DNA of 64,000 bases. It comes from Afifellaceae bacterium. GTDB taxonomy: Bacteria > Pseudomonadota > Alphaproteobacteria > Rhizobiales > Afifellaceae. Below, piece by piece: positions 8,084 through 15,098 of this stretch (positions are counted from its first letter, which is position 1; the number at the start of each line of letters is the position of its first letter). The notes beneath the pieces were generated by a model. It did not search any database. It had not been told where the DNA came from and saw only the letters and a list, made by a program, of their open reading frames with translations. Both the position numbers and the translations under genes were made by a program. The stretch covers positions 62,001 to 126,000 of the forward strand of contig JANQKG010000004.1 in the NCBI GenBank assembly GCA_028281235.1, in the 5' to 3' direction.

Positions 8084-10180
8084 CTAGATCAGCTCGGCAA
8101 GCATCCTGGCCGCCCGCGCGGCGCCGTCCGACGCGACAGGCAGGGCGACGCGCGGGTCTTTGAGCTCGGCCACCATGGCCTGGGCGATCCGGTCGGGGCC
8201 GCTTTCGGAGAAGATCATCTTGCGTCCGGCGTTGTAGCGGTCGAGCCGGCTGGCGACGTGAAAGTTCTGCTCGAAGTGATTGCGCAGCGGGAAGTAGAGG
8301 AACGGCGTTCCGGCGGCCGCCAGTTCCATGCAGGTCGTGAGCCCGCCCTGCACCAGCGCCAGGTCGCAGGCGGCAAGATGCCGGTCGAGGTCCGGCACGA
8401 AGGCGCGCATCTCGACGCCCGCGGGTACATCGAACGAAGCCGGGTCGAGCCGCGGGCCGGTCACCACGATCATGCGGAGATCGGGAATGCCGGTCTTGGC
8501 CGCGGGATAGGCGGAGAGGATGCGCCGGATCAGCGTCGCGCCCACGCCGGAGCCGCCGACGGCGACGATGCAGGTCTTGCGGCCGTCGTCATAGCCGAGT
8601 TCGGCGCGGAGGTCGGCACGTGTGCCGAATTCCGACGGATGCCGGCCGATGATGTAATCGGAAAACGCGAAATGCTTCGGTATCCAGTCCCGCATATGGG
8701 GAAGCCCATCGCCAAAACTCTTGTCGACGATGTCGTCCGGCGTGCCGACGAAAATGGCCCGGTCGCGCACGCCCGGATGGTCTTCGACATGGCCGATCAT
8801 CTCGGCGTTGTAGTCGGTGGTGAGGTACGCCTCGCGCGGACCGTTCTCCGCAAACGGCACCCAGCCGACGAAATCTGTCAGCCAGGCCACGGGCGCTTTC
8901 TTCAGGTCCGGGTGCTCGTGCCAAAAGTGGTCGACGTCCCAGGCCTCGTCGGCGATCACAAGGTCGTAGGGCTCCCCCTCCAGCACCTCCTGGAACACCA
9001 TGAAATTCTTGATCAGGATCTCGTCCATGGACCGGATCGCCTGAAAGGCGTTGAGGTCGTGTTCGCCGCTTTCCGCCTCGATGTGTGCGCTTTCGTTGGC
9101 GAGGAGGCGGCTCGCCGGATGGATGCGTTCCTCGTTCGCGTCCAGGAACCGCGTGACCGGATCCTGCGCCAGCCAGTCGACCTTAAGATCCGGGTGCAGC
9201 CTGCGAAGCTCGCGCGTCACCGCCAGATCGCGCCGCGCATGGCCAAGCCCGATGGGGGAGGAGAGGTAGAGCGCGCGCCTGGCGCCGTTCGCCTTTCGGC
9301 GCACCGGTCTGTGGGTGCCCAGATGTTTGGCGAGGAAGTCGCGCATCAAGGTGTTGATACGGGCGGGGAAGCGGGCGTGCAGGCCATGTCCGGCGCCTGG
9401 GAAGACATGCAGGTCTCCACCCGTCAATTCGGCGATCCTGTGCGAGGTTTCCGGCGGCGTGATCTCGTCATTATCGCCGACACAAATGAGGCTCGGGCAG
9501 CGGACCCTCCGATACATGTCCTCATCGATGACGATGTCGGGGGTGTCGCGGGCTTGCTGCGTCATGGCCAGCATCGCGCCGTCGCTGTCCAGCGCCCAGG
9601 CAACCGCGTCTTCGTGTTGCTTGGTCGAGTGGGGATCGTTGTGGACCTTGCCCTGAAAGAAATCGACGAAATCGGGATAGTTGCGCTGCCAATAGACGGC
9701 GTTGAACTTCTTCCAGCCTTGCGGATTCTCTTCCGGCTCGCCTTCATAGGCCGCATACCGTTCCGCAAACGGCGGGACGACGGGGCTCCAGGCGGCGGTC
9801 GAGATCACGGCGCTGACGCGATCAGGATGATAGGCGGCCACCGCGAAGGCGATCGCACTGCTGAAGGACATGCCGAAAAGTGCGGCCTTGTCGGTTCCGG
9901 TCGCATCCAGCACAGCGACCACATCGCCGACGATCTTGTCGATGCTGTATTCGTCCGCATCATCGGGCCGGTCGGATCTGCCGTTGCCGCGCGGGTCGTA
10001 GGTCACGACGCGAAAATGCTCGGCGAAATACGGAACCTGTGCCTTGTAGCAGCGCGAATGGATGATCGCCCAGGTCGGCACGAAGACGATCGTGTGCGCG
10101 CCCTCGCCGTAGACCTCGTAATGCAGGTTGACCCCGTCGCGGTCGACGCGTCCCGTAGTGTGAGGATCTTTCGCGCGCAT
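8084..10180 (-). CDS. Fusion protein: alpha/beta hydrolase plus MurG/UGT-like glycosyltransferase
   Basis: A 698-residue two-domain protein. Residues 1 to about 295 form an alpha/beta hydrolase with a Ser nucleophile at about 105 in GMSFS (last Gly of the elbow replaced by Ser), an acid in CVGDNDE (about 238-240) and His at about 265 in GAGHGLH. From about residue 303 a GT-B glycosyltransferase begins (SSPIGLGHARRD), and its C-terminal nucleotide-sugar site is visible as QGGLTTCMELAAAGTPFLYF, resembling MurG and UDP-glycosyltransferases. The start ATG 10180 has GGGAGG upstream and lies four bases after the TetR stop. It may deacylate and glycosylate, or deglycosylate, a small hydrophobic molecule; no substrate is recognisable. 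There is no signal peptide. Confidence 0.85.
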   Translation of the reverse strand: MRAKDPHTTGRVDRDGVNLHYEVYGEGAHTIVFVPTWAIIHSRCYKAQVPYFAEHFRVVTYDPRGNGRSDRPDDADEYSIDKIVGDVVAVLDATGTDKAALFGMSFSSAIAFAVAAYHPDRVSAVISTAAWSPVVPPFAERYAAYEGEPEENPQGWKKFNAVYWQRNYPDFVDFFQGKVHNDPHSTKQHEDAVAWALDSDGAMLAMTQQARDTPDIVIDEDMYRRVRCPSLICVGDNDEITPPETSHRIAELTGGDLHVFPGAGHGLHARFPARINTLMRDFLAKHLGTHRPVRRKANGARRALYLSSPIGLGHARRDLAVTRELRRLHPDLKVDWLAQDPVTRFLDANEERIHPASRLLANESAHIEAESGEHDLNAFQAIRSMDEILIKNFMVFQEVLEGEPYDLVIADEAWDVDHFWHEHPDLKKAPVAWLTDFVGWVPFAENGPREAYLTTDYNAEMIGHVEDHPGVRDRAIFVGTPDDIVDKSFGDGLPHMRDWIPKHFAFSDYIIGRHPSEFGTRADLRAELGYDDGRKTCIVAVGGSGVGATLIRRILSAYPAAKTGIPDLRMIVVTGPRLDPASFDVPAGVEMRAFVPDLDRHLAACDLALVQGGLTTCMELAAAGTPFLYFPLRNHFEQNFHVASRLDRYNAGRKMIFSESGPDRIAQAMVAELKDPRVALPVASDGAARAARMLAELI

Positions 10181-10184
10181 CGTC

Positions 10185-10802
10185 CTAGCCCTCCCTTGAA
10201 CGATCTTCCAAAGCGGCAAGCGCGTCGCCGATCTGTCGCAGCACATCGCGGACCGAATGAATGCGCTCCTCGTAGCCGAGCAAGATCAACGCCTCCGCGC
10301 CGATGAAAGCGGATGCAATCAGCGTGGCCATGGAGTCCGGCGTGAACGGGTCGGGGGTGCCGTGTTCGTCGAAGGCTTCCCGCGACAGCCCGATGAGGAG
10401 TTCGTGCCACTGGCCGAGCGCATTGCGCACCGCGTCACCGATGCGCGGGTTGGACCAGCCCGCTGCGATCAGTTCCTGCAGGACCCGGACGTAGCCGGAG
10501 GCCAAGTCCTCCTCCAGGTAATCGCAGGCTAGAAACCACTTTTGCGAGACCGAAAGGCCGGGGTTTTTGAAGGTCTCCGTTTGACGTTCAATCAGCCCGT
10601 CATTGAGATGCTGGAAAAGCGCCAGGATCATCCCTTCCTTTGAGCCAAAGTGATACTGGATTTGGCTCATCTGAGTGCTCGCAGCCTCCGCGACCCGCCG
10701 CGTGGACAGCCCTGAGAAGCCATCTCTGGTCAGCACCCGCCGCGCCGCCTCCAACAGTTCGTGTTTGGTCTGCTCGACACGTTCAGCAGAAACGCGGGCC
10801 AT
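10185..10802 (-). CDS. TetR/AcrR-family transcriptional regulator
   Basis: A 205-residue regulator with an N-terminal TetR helix-turn-helix (LLEAARRVLTRDGFSGLSTRRVAEAA, a span of about residues 16-41, with the family Y-x-HFGSK motif next) and a helical ligand domain. Start ATG 10802 has GGAGG six bases upstream. It is first in a three-gene unit with the hydrolase-glycosyltransferase fusion, so it likely represses its own operon. A 12-bp palindrome lies 28 bases upstream of its ATG. The ligand is unknown. Confidence 0.9.
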   Translation of the reverse strand: MARVSAERVEQTKHELLEAARRVLTRDGFSGLSTRRVAEAASTQMSQIQYHFGSKEGMILALFQHLNDGLIERQTETFKNPGLSVSQKWFLACDYLEEDLASGYVRVLQELIAAGWSNPRIGDAVRNALGQWHELLIGLSREAFDEHGTPDPFTPDSMATLIASAFIGAEALILLGYEERIHSVRDVLRQIGDALAALEDRSREG

Positions 10803-10829
10803 AAGAATCCTCCGTACTGACTTATTAAA

Positions 10830-10841
10830 TCGTTCGAACGA
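10830..10841. promoter_or_regulatory. Palindromic operator TCGTTCGAACGA, probable TetR site
   Basis: A perfect 12-bp inverted repeat lies in the short AT-rich leader directly in front of the TetR gene, flanked by further partial symmetry (TTATT to the left, AATAA to the right). Position and symmetry fit autorepression by the adjacent TetR-family protein. No experimental support is available. Confidence 0.6.
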
Positions 10842-10960
10842 ATAAATCAATTGGAACTTTTTGATGTGGAGATTCCGTTTCGCCTCATCATTGGAAGGGG
10901 AGCGTCGGCCAGCTGGCGGGATGGGGGGCGCGACGTCAGGCGACGATCGCGTCGTCCGAG

Positions 10961-11773
10961 TCAGCCGGCCGTGGGCTTTCGCGCGATCTGGCTCACATAG
11001 GACATGAAGCCAAAGAATCTGTTGGCGGCCAGGCGGCTCCTCGCCTCCGCTTTCAGGGCCTCCGCCGTCTCGCGAAACAGGATCCCTGTCTCCACCATCC
11101 TGTCGGCGCCGCGGTCGATGACGGTCAGGAAGTAAGCCGCCTCACCCTCTGCGACATAGCCATGCCCGCGCCGCGCGCCGAGCTCAAAACCAAACTCGGT
11201 CAGCATGCGAGTGATCTGCCGCATGATCCAAAGGTTGGTGACGTTCTGATCGATCATGAAGCGGATGATCTGGTCCAGCGGATCGAAGTCGGCGATCCTG
11301 GCCGTCGCGGTGTCGTAGTCGCCATCACAGATCGCCAAGATGCCGCCGGGTTTCAGCACGCGAAACGCTTCGCGGATCACGTCCTCGGGGCCAGGGACAT
11401 GACAAAGCAGCGTATGCATCAAGACGAGGTCGACCGATGCGTCTTCAAGGTCCGTGCGCTTCGCATCGCCGATCGCAAAGCTCAGGCGGGGCTCGTCGGC
11501 GAAGTGTTTTTGCGCCCGCTTGACCATGAGCGGAGACGGCTCGATGCCATGCGCCCGCGCAGCGCCGGCCACGCTGATCAGATCGCGCGTCACATGGCCG
11601 GTGCCGGAACCGAATTCGACGGCGTACGAGCCGTCGGGCAGTTCCAAATCGATCAGATATTCTCTGCGGATGGCGATCTGAGCGGGTTCGAGGCACCGCG
11701 CCTCCATGGCGTCGGCAATACGGGCCTGAGTACTTTCCTCTTCGGAGGCGAGGTTCGAATACGGATCTGACAT
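10961..11773 (-). CDS. Class I SAM-dependent methyltransferase
   Basis: A 270-residue methyltransferase with motif I VEFGSGTGHVTRD, an acidic residue after strand 2 (GIEPSP) and the post-II segment SVDLVLMHTLLCHV followed by FRVLKPGGILAI. These are typical of UbiE/Methyltransf_11-type small-molecule methylases. The ATG at 11773 (MSDPYS) has GGAACA three bases upstream; a longer in-frame start at 11881 lacks a ribosome site. It stands alone between the TetR unit and the ArsR pair. The substrate is unknown. Confidence 0.85.
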   Translation of the reverse strand: MSDPYSNLASEEESTQARIADAMEARCLEPAQIAIRREYLIDLELPDGSYAVEFGSGTGHVTRDLISVAGAARAHGIEPSPLMVKRAQKHFADEPRLSFAIGDAKRTDLEDASVDLVLMHTLLCHVPGPEDVIREAFRVLKPGGILAICDGDYDTATARIADFDPLDQIIRFMIDQNVTNLWIMRQITRMLTEFGFELGARRGHGYVAEGEAAYFLTVIDRGADRMVETGILFRETAEALKAEARSRLAANRFFGFMSYVSQIARKPTAG

Positions 11774-11975
11774 TGCTGTTCCAGCCACGCGTTGCACGGA
11801 TTCGAGCATAGCGGATTCTGAGGCTGGGAATTGTGGGTAGGGCGTTGGAGGCAGACGCTCGGCTGTCTCGTTCCGACCCAAGGGGCAATCGCAAATCAGA
11901 AGGCCTGCTACCCGTGAAACGAACGAAACATAGCGGCGCCTGATCGATACGTCCTGAGCGGCTTTAATAAACCAC

Positions 11976-12004
11976 TTGATTAATTAACCTGATGGTTGAA
12001 TAAT
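11976..12004 (+). promoter_or_regulatory. Probable promoter of the arsR-SRPBCC pair
   Basis: TTGATT at 11976-11981 and AATAAT at 11999-12004 are spaced by 17 bases. The expected transcription start falls within a few bases of the arsR ATG at 12012, where no ribosome binding site is seen, so the message may be leaderless. An ATTAATTAA symmetry inside the spacer could be the ArsR operator. Confidence 0.45.
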
Positions 12005-12011
12005 CATCCTC

Positions 12012-12350
12012 ATGGATACGGATTCGCAACTCGATGCAGCCTTCTCGGCGTTGGCCCACCCCGCGCGGCGCGCCATTCTGGCCCGCCTGTCACACGGTGA
12101 AGCGACAGTGAATACGCTGGCGGAACCGCTCAACATGAGCCTGCCTGCTGTCTCGAAACATATTCGGGTCCTGGAAAATGCGGGGCTGATAACACGGGGC
12201 AGAGATGCCCAATTCAGACCCTGTGCGTTGAACACCGAACCGCTAGAAGCTGTCGCGAACTGGACCGACCAATACCGCCACATCTGGGATGCGCGCTTCG
12301 ACGTCATGAACGACATCCTCATGACGATGAAAGGACCTGAGAATGAGTGA
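12012..12350 (+). CDS. ArsR/SmtB-family transcriptional regulator
   Basis: A 112-residue winged-helix repressor. The N-terminus LAHPARRAILARLSHGEA and the recognition helix LNMSLPAVSKHIRVLENAGL are typical of the ArsR subfamily that lacks metal-binding cysteines and pairs with START/SRPBCC proteins. Its stop overlaps the start of the SRPBCC gene by eight bases, so the two are coupled. It probably represses this two-gene operon. The ligand is unknown. Confidence 0.92.
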   Translation: MDTDSQLDAAFSALAHPARRAILARLSHGEATVNTLAEPLNMSLPAVSKHIRVLENAGLITRGRDAQFRPCALNTEPLEAVANWTDQYRHIWDARFDVMNDILMTMKGPENE

Positions 12351-12828
12351 AACGCAAAACTGGGTGAGGATAGAGCGTGTCTTCGATGCGCCCATTGAAG
12401 ATGTCTGGAAGATGTGGACTGACCCGGAGCTCTTCAAAAAATGGTACGGCCCGAAGGGCATGTCCGTCCCCACCGCCGAAATGGATGTCGTTGTCGGCGG
12501 AACGCGAAAGATATGCATGGAGATGACCTCTCCGGAACGCACGATGACCATGTGGTTCATCGGCGTCTACAAGGAGATCAATAGCCCGTCGCGCCTCGTC
12601 TATACCGAAAGCATCTGTGAAGAGGACGGAACAATCATCCCAGCACAGGCCATGGGAATGCCGGAAGGCCATCCGGATATTACCGAGGTGATCGTTGAGC
12701 TGAGCGAAGCAGACGGAAAAACCACCATGACAATGATCCATGTCGGCGTTCCTGAAGGATCCGCTGGCGAAGGCGGTTGGACCCAGGCCTTTGACAAGCT
12801 TTCGCGTCACCTGGAACAATCGACGTGA
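12343..12828 (+). CDS. SRPBCC/AHSA1-domain protein
   Basis: A 161-residue Bet v1-like protein starting WVRIERVFDAPIEDVWKMWT, the usual opening of the AHSA1/START branch paired with ArsR regulators. Later segments such as LVYTESI and the C-terminal GEGGWTQAFDKLSRHLE also match. Such proteins form a hydrophobic ligand pocket, and in ArsR pairs they are thought to bind or modify the molecule sensed by the regulator. Cytosolic, no signal peptide. The ligand is not predictable. Confidence 0.9.
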   Translation: MSETQNWVRIERVFDAPIEDVWKMWTDPELFKKWYGPKGMSVPTAEMDVVVGGTRKICMEMTSPERTMTMWFIGVYKEINSPSRLVYTESICEEDGTIIPAQAMGMPEGHPDITEVIVELSEADGKTTMTMIHVGVPEGSAGEGGWTQAFDKLSRHLEQST

Positions 12829-12871
12829 GCGACGCTGCAGCTCCGACGACGGGGCTGGAAATCCTTCCCCT

Positions 12872-12950
12872 CTAGTGTGGTGGGTTTGAAGTTCCTGCCA
12901 TTATTCCAGCGGGCTCATCGTAGGAACTTCAAACCCAAAAACCACACTAG
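12872..12950. repeat. CTAG-bounded long hairpin element A
   Basis: Arms CTAGTGTGGTGGGTTTGAAG and its near complement (CTTCAAACCCAAAAACCACACTAG, allowing a small bulge) enclose about 25 bases. The element begins and ends with CTAG and lies just after the SRPBCC gene. It could fold into a strong RNA hairpin and act as a bidirectional terminator between the convergent SRPBCC and iorB genes. It is a non-coding palindromic element without a transposase. Confidence 0.75.
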
Positions 12951-12964
12951 GCTCAATATCTTGT

Positions 12965-13040
12965 CTAGTGTCCTTATCGAATCTGAAGCTCGTTCGGAGT
13001 GGGCTGAATAATGATGCGAACTTCAGATTCGGGACACTAG
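12965..13040. repeat. CTAG-bounded long hairpin element B
   Basis: A second imperfect palindrome begins with CTAGTGTCC and ends with GGACACTAG, with inner arms GAATCTGAAG and CTTCAGATTC. It has the same outline as element A 15 bases away (CTAG-GTGT ends, GAAGTTC-like core) but a different sequence. The pair separates the convergent SRPBCC and iorB genes. Confidence 0.75.
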
Positions 13041-13064
13041 GCTGCTGACGTCCAGCACACCCCG

Positions 13065-14639
13065 CTAAAGCGTCTCGATTGTCTTCAGCGCGCCGTCGAG
13101 CATCTCGCCCTTCTCGTCTTTCAACGCCATGCCGATCAGCCGGCGCAGCCAGTCGGCGGCATCGTCGCGGCCGGCAAGTAGCGGCAGCGCGGAGAGCACG
13201 CGGTCATATTTCGACATGCCGCGCGCATGCGTGTCGCTGTAGCCCTTGATCAGCCGCCGGCAGCGCAGCACCTCAACGCCAAGGGCGTAATCCTCGCGCA
13301 CGGTCTCCTCCGCCAGCCGCAGCCATTCCTCCCAATGCGCCGATTCCGTGCGGTGGCGCAGCGTGCGGCGGCGAAAGCGGCGCATGCCGGCCATCAGATA
13401 AAGCATTACGAACCAGCGGATCGTATCGGTGCGCACGTGGCGGCCTTTGTTCACCACGCGGTTCAGCGCGTCGACGAGACGCTGGCGCTTCAGGATCGCC
13501 GCGCCCAGCCCCGCCGGCATGGTGCCGCACACCTCCTCGATGCGCGGATGCATGAACTCGGTGACACGCATCACTTGGTCGGGCGTAACGCCCATCTCCT
13601 TCTCCACGCGGCGCATGCGGGCGGAGCGCGTCTTCAAATCGGCGACGCGGATCACGTCGTCATAGGCCATGGCGTTGGCAAGGTGCTTGGCGGCGTTGGT
13701 GGTGAAGGCGTGGCCGCGCGCCGCGTCTCCGGCTTCGGCGTCGACGGCCTTCACCGCCGCCATGCGGGCGAGATATTCCTCGCCATAGGCGGTGTCCTGG
13801 AAGTCGACGACCTTCTCCAGGCCGCGCAGAAGCATCGGCTGCGCCTTTTCGGGGAAGTCGCGCGCCACACGTTCCGTCAAATCGCGCCAGGCGCGTGTTT
13901 CTTTTTCGGGGCCGGCGACCGTTCCACTCGCCGCATCGTCGGGTGCTGTTTCGGGCTCCGCCTCAGCGACTTCCGTGCCCTCCGCCTCCGGTTGCTGGAC
14001 CGCCTCGAAGGCCGCGCCGAAAGCCTTCAGGCTCGCCGCAACGCCGCGGCCGCCGGCCTCGATGGTCGCCTCAAAGCTCTCGCGCGCAAAGGGCAGCACA
14101 TTGGCGCCGGCCAAAGCACCGAACAGACTCGCGGAGATGACGCTGCCATTCTCCGCCGCCAGCCGGTTGAGGTCGACGCCTAGGAAGCGCTTCGAAGTCT
14201 CACGCGCCGCCTCAAGGACGGGATTGGAATCGGCGATGCCGCTGCCGGGGACGACCTTCTCAATGACGGCGAGCGTGCGATGCGTGGAGGTGACGAGCGT
14301 CGTGCGATCCGGCGAGACAAAGCCGCGCTGAATGGCGCGCCCGGCCTCCATCAACTCCGCGGCGAGCACAATATCGACGTCGCCAGGCGTCGGCATGAGC
14401 GACAGGATGGGCGTGCCGCCGGCCTCCGGCACCATCTCGACGTAGTAGATCGTGGCGCCGGTGCGCTGCGCCACGCCGGGCACGGAGGTTGCCTGCGCGT
14501 ACCAGCCGTTCTTTTCCGCAAGCTGCACAATCCAGTCGGTGATGACGCCGCCGCCCTGCCCGCCGACCGCCAAAACGGCAAGCTTGATGATGGTCTCGTC
14601 GGGGGCCGTCCGGGGCGCAGCCTGCGGATTGAGAGACAT
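13065..14639 (-). CDS. iorB: Indolepyruvate oxidoreductase subunit beta family protein (extended C-terminus)
   Basis: A 524-residue protein. The N-terminal ~200 residues are the gamma-type 2-oxoacid:ferredoxin oxidoreductase domain (VGGQGGGVITDW near residue 27, then PGVAQRTGAT), as in IorB. The C-terminal ~270 residues, after an acidic Glu/Ala-rich linker, form the extra helical domain common in proteobacterial IorB. With IorA it oxidatively decarboxylates aryl-2-oxoacids to acyl-CoA, reducing ferredoxin or another carrier. It lies downstream of iorA on the same strand but is separated from it by 459 bases of repeats. In this context 2-aminophenylglyoxylate or indolepyruvate are candidate substrates. 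Confidence 0.88.
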   Translation of the reverse strand: MSLNPQAAPRTAPDETIIKLAVLAVGGQGGGVITDWIVQLAEKNGWYAQATSVPGVAQRTGATIYYVEMVPEAGGTPILSLMPTPGDVDIVLAAELMEAGRAIQRGFVSPDRTTLVTSTHRTLAVIEKVVPGSGIADSNPVLEAARETSKRFLGVDLNRLAAENGSVISASLFGALAGANVLPFARESFEATIEAGGRGVAASLKAFGAAFEAVQQPEAEGTEVAEAEPETAPDDAASGTVAGPEKETRAWRDLTERVARDFPEKAQPMLLRGLEKVVDFQDTAYGEEYLARMAAVKAVDAEAGDAARGHAFTTNAAKHLANAMAYDDVIRVADLKTRSARMRRVEKEMGVTPDQVMRVTEFMHPRIEEVCGTMPAGLGAAILKRQRLVDALNRVVNKGRHVRTDTIRWFVMLYLMAGMRRFRRRTLRHRTESAHWEEWLRLAEETVREDYALGVEVLRCRRLIKGYSDTHARGMSKYDRVLSALPLLAGRDDAADWLRRLIGMALKDEKGEMLDGALKTIETL

Positions 14640-14657
14640 GCGGACGGCCTATCGACC

Positions 14658-14803
14658 TGTCATCCCGGCTTGGCCGCCAGGCCAAGGCCGGGACCCATGA
14701 ACACCCATCGATCGTAGGAAGCGCCGTGCTGGATACGTCATCCGCTTGCTCCGGTGGTCATGGGTTCCGGACAAGCGCTTGCCGCGCTTTCCGGAATGAC
14801 AAA
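14658..14803. repeat. Composite palindromic repeat (TGTCATCCCGG...GGAATGACA type)
   Basis: Two hairpins in a row: CCCGGCTTGGCC paired with GGCCAAGGCCGGG, and TTCCGGACAAGCG paired with CGCGCTTTCCGGAA. The outer ends TGTCAT and ATGACA are also inverted, and each hairpin abuts a GGGACCCATG or CATGGGTTCC motif. The same composite recurs at about 14941, 23652, 37766 and 51511, and half of it at 61950. It is a non-coding mosaic element between iorA and iorB. Confidence 0.8.
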
Positions 14804-14877
14804 GGAGAGTGACGTGCGCGCAGCCCCCCGCATTTCGCTCGCGCTCCATGCGGGCCACCGAATGGTCGCCGGGCCGC

Positions 14878-14909
14878 GTAGCCCGGATGAAGCGAAGCGC
14901 AATCCGGGA
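14878..14909. repeat. Short palindrome GTAGCCCGGAT...ATCCGGGA
   Basis: A 32-base imperfect hairpin of the family GTAGCCCGGATG-GAGCGAAGCGCAATCCGGGA. Further copies occur near 29829, 31033, 51409 and 62022. It lies between the two composite repeats in the iorA-iorB gap. Non-coding. Confidence 0.75.
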
Positions 14910-14940
14910 GAGCCTCGCGACTGCGATCCAACCTCTCGTC

Positions 14941-15046
14941 TGTCATCCCGGCTCGGCCGAAGGCCGAGACCGGGACCCATGAACACCCACGCGGCTTTGG
15001 TGGGTATGGGTCCCGGACAAGCGCTACGCGCTTTCCGGGATGACAA
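14941..15046. repeat. Composite palindromic repeat, second copy in the iorA-iorB gap
   Basis: The same TGTCATCCCGG to GGGATGACA composite as at 14658, with shorter spacing. Together with the neighbouring short palindromes it fills the 459-base gap 14640-15098, where no gene is seen. Its position inside an operon means the iorB message must read through several strong hairpins. Confidence 0.8.
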
Positions 15047-15098
15047 ACGAGAGGGTGTGCGAGGGAGCTCCCGCATTTCGCTCGCGCTCCATGCGGGC

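Noticed and set aside
8258..10306. A long open frame on the plus strand, antisense to the hydrolase-glycosyltransferase fusion (and similar ones at 869-2455 and 30835-32826).
   Set aside because: GC-rich codon bias leaves antisense frames open. Their translations are rich in Arg, His and Gly with no domain signatures, while the opposite strand encodes recognised proteins with ribosome sites.
12872..13040. An insertion sequence between the SRPBCC gene and iorB.
   Set aside because: The elements are under 80 bases each, have no open frame for a transposase, and no clear target duplication beyond the shared CTAG ends.
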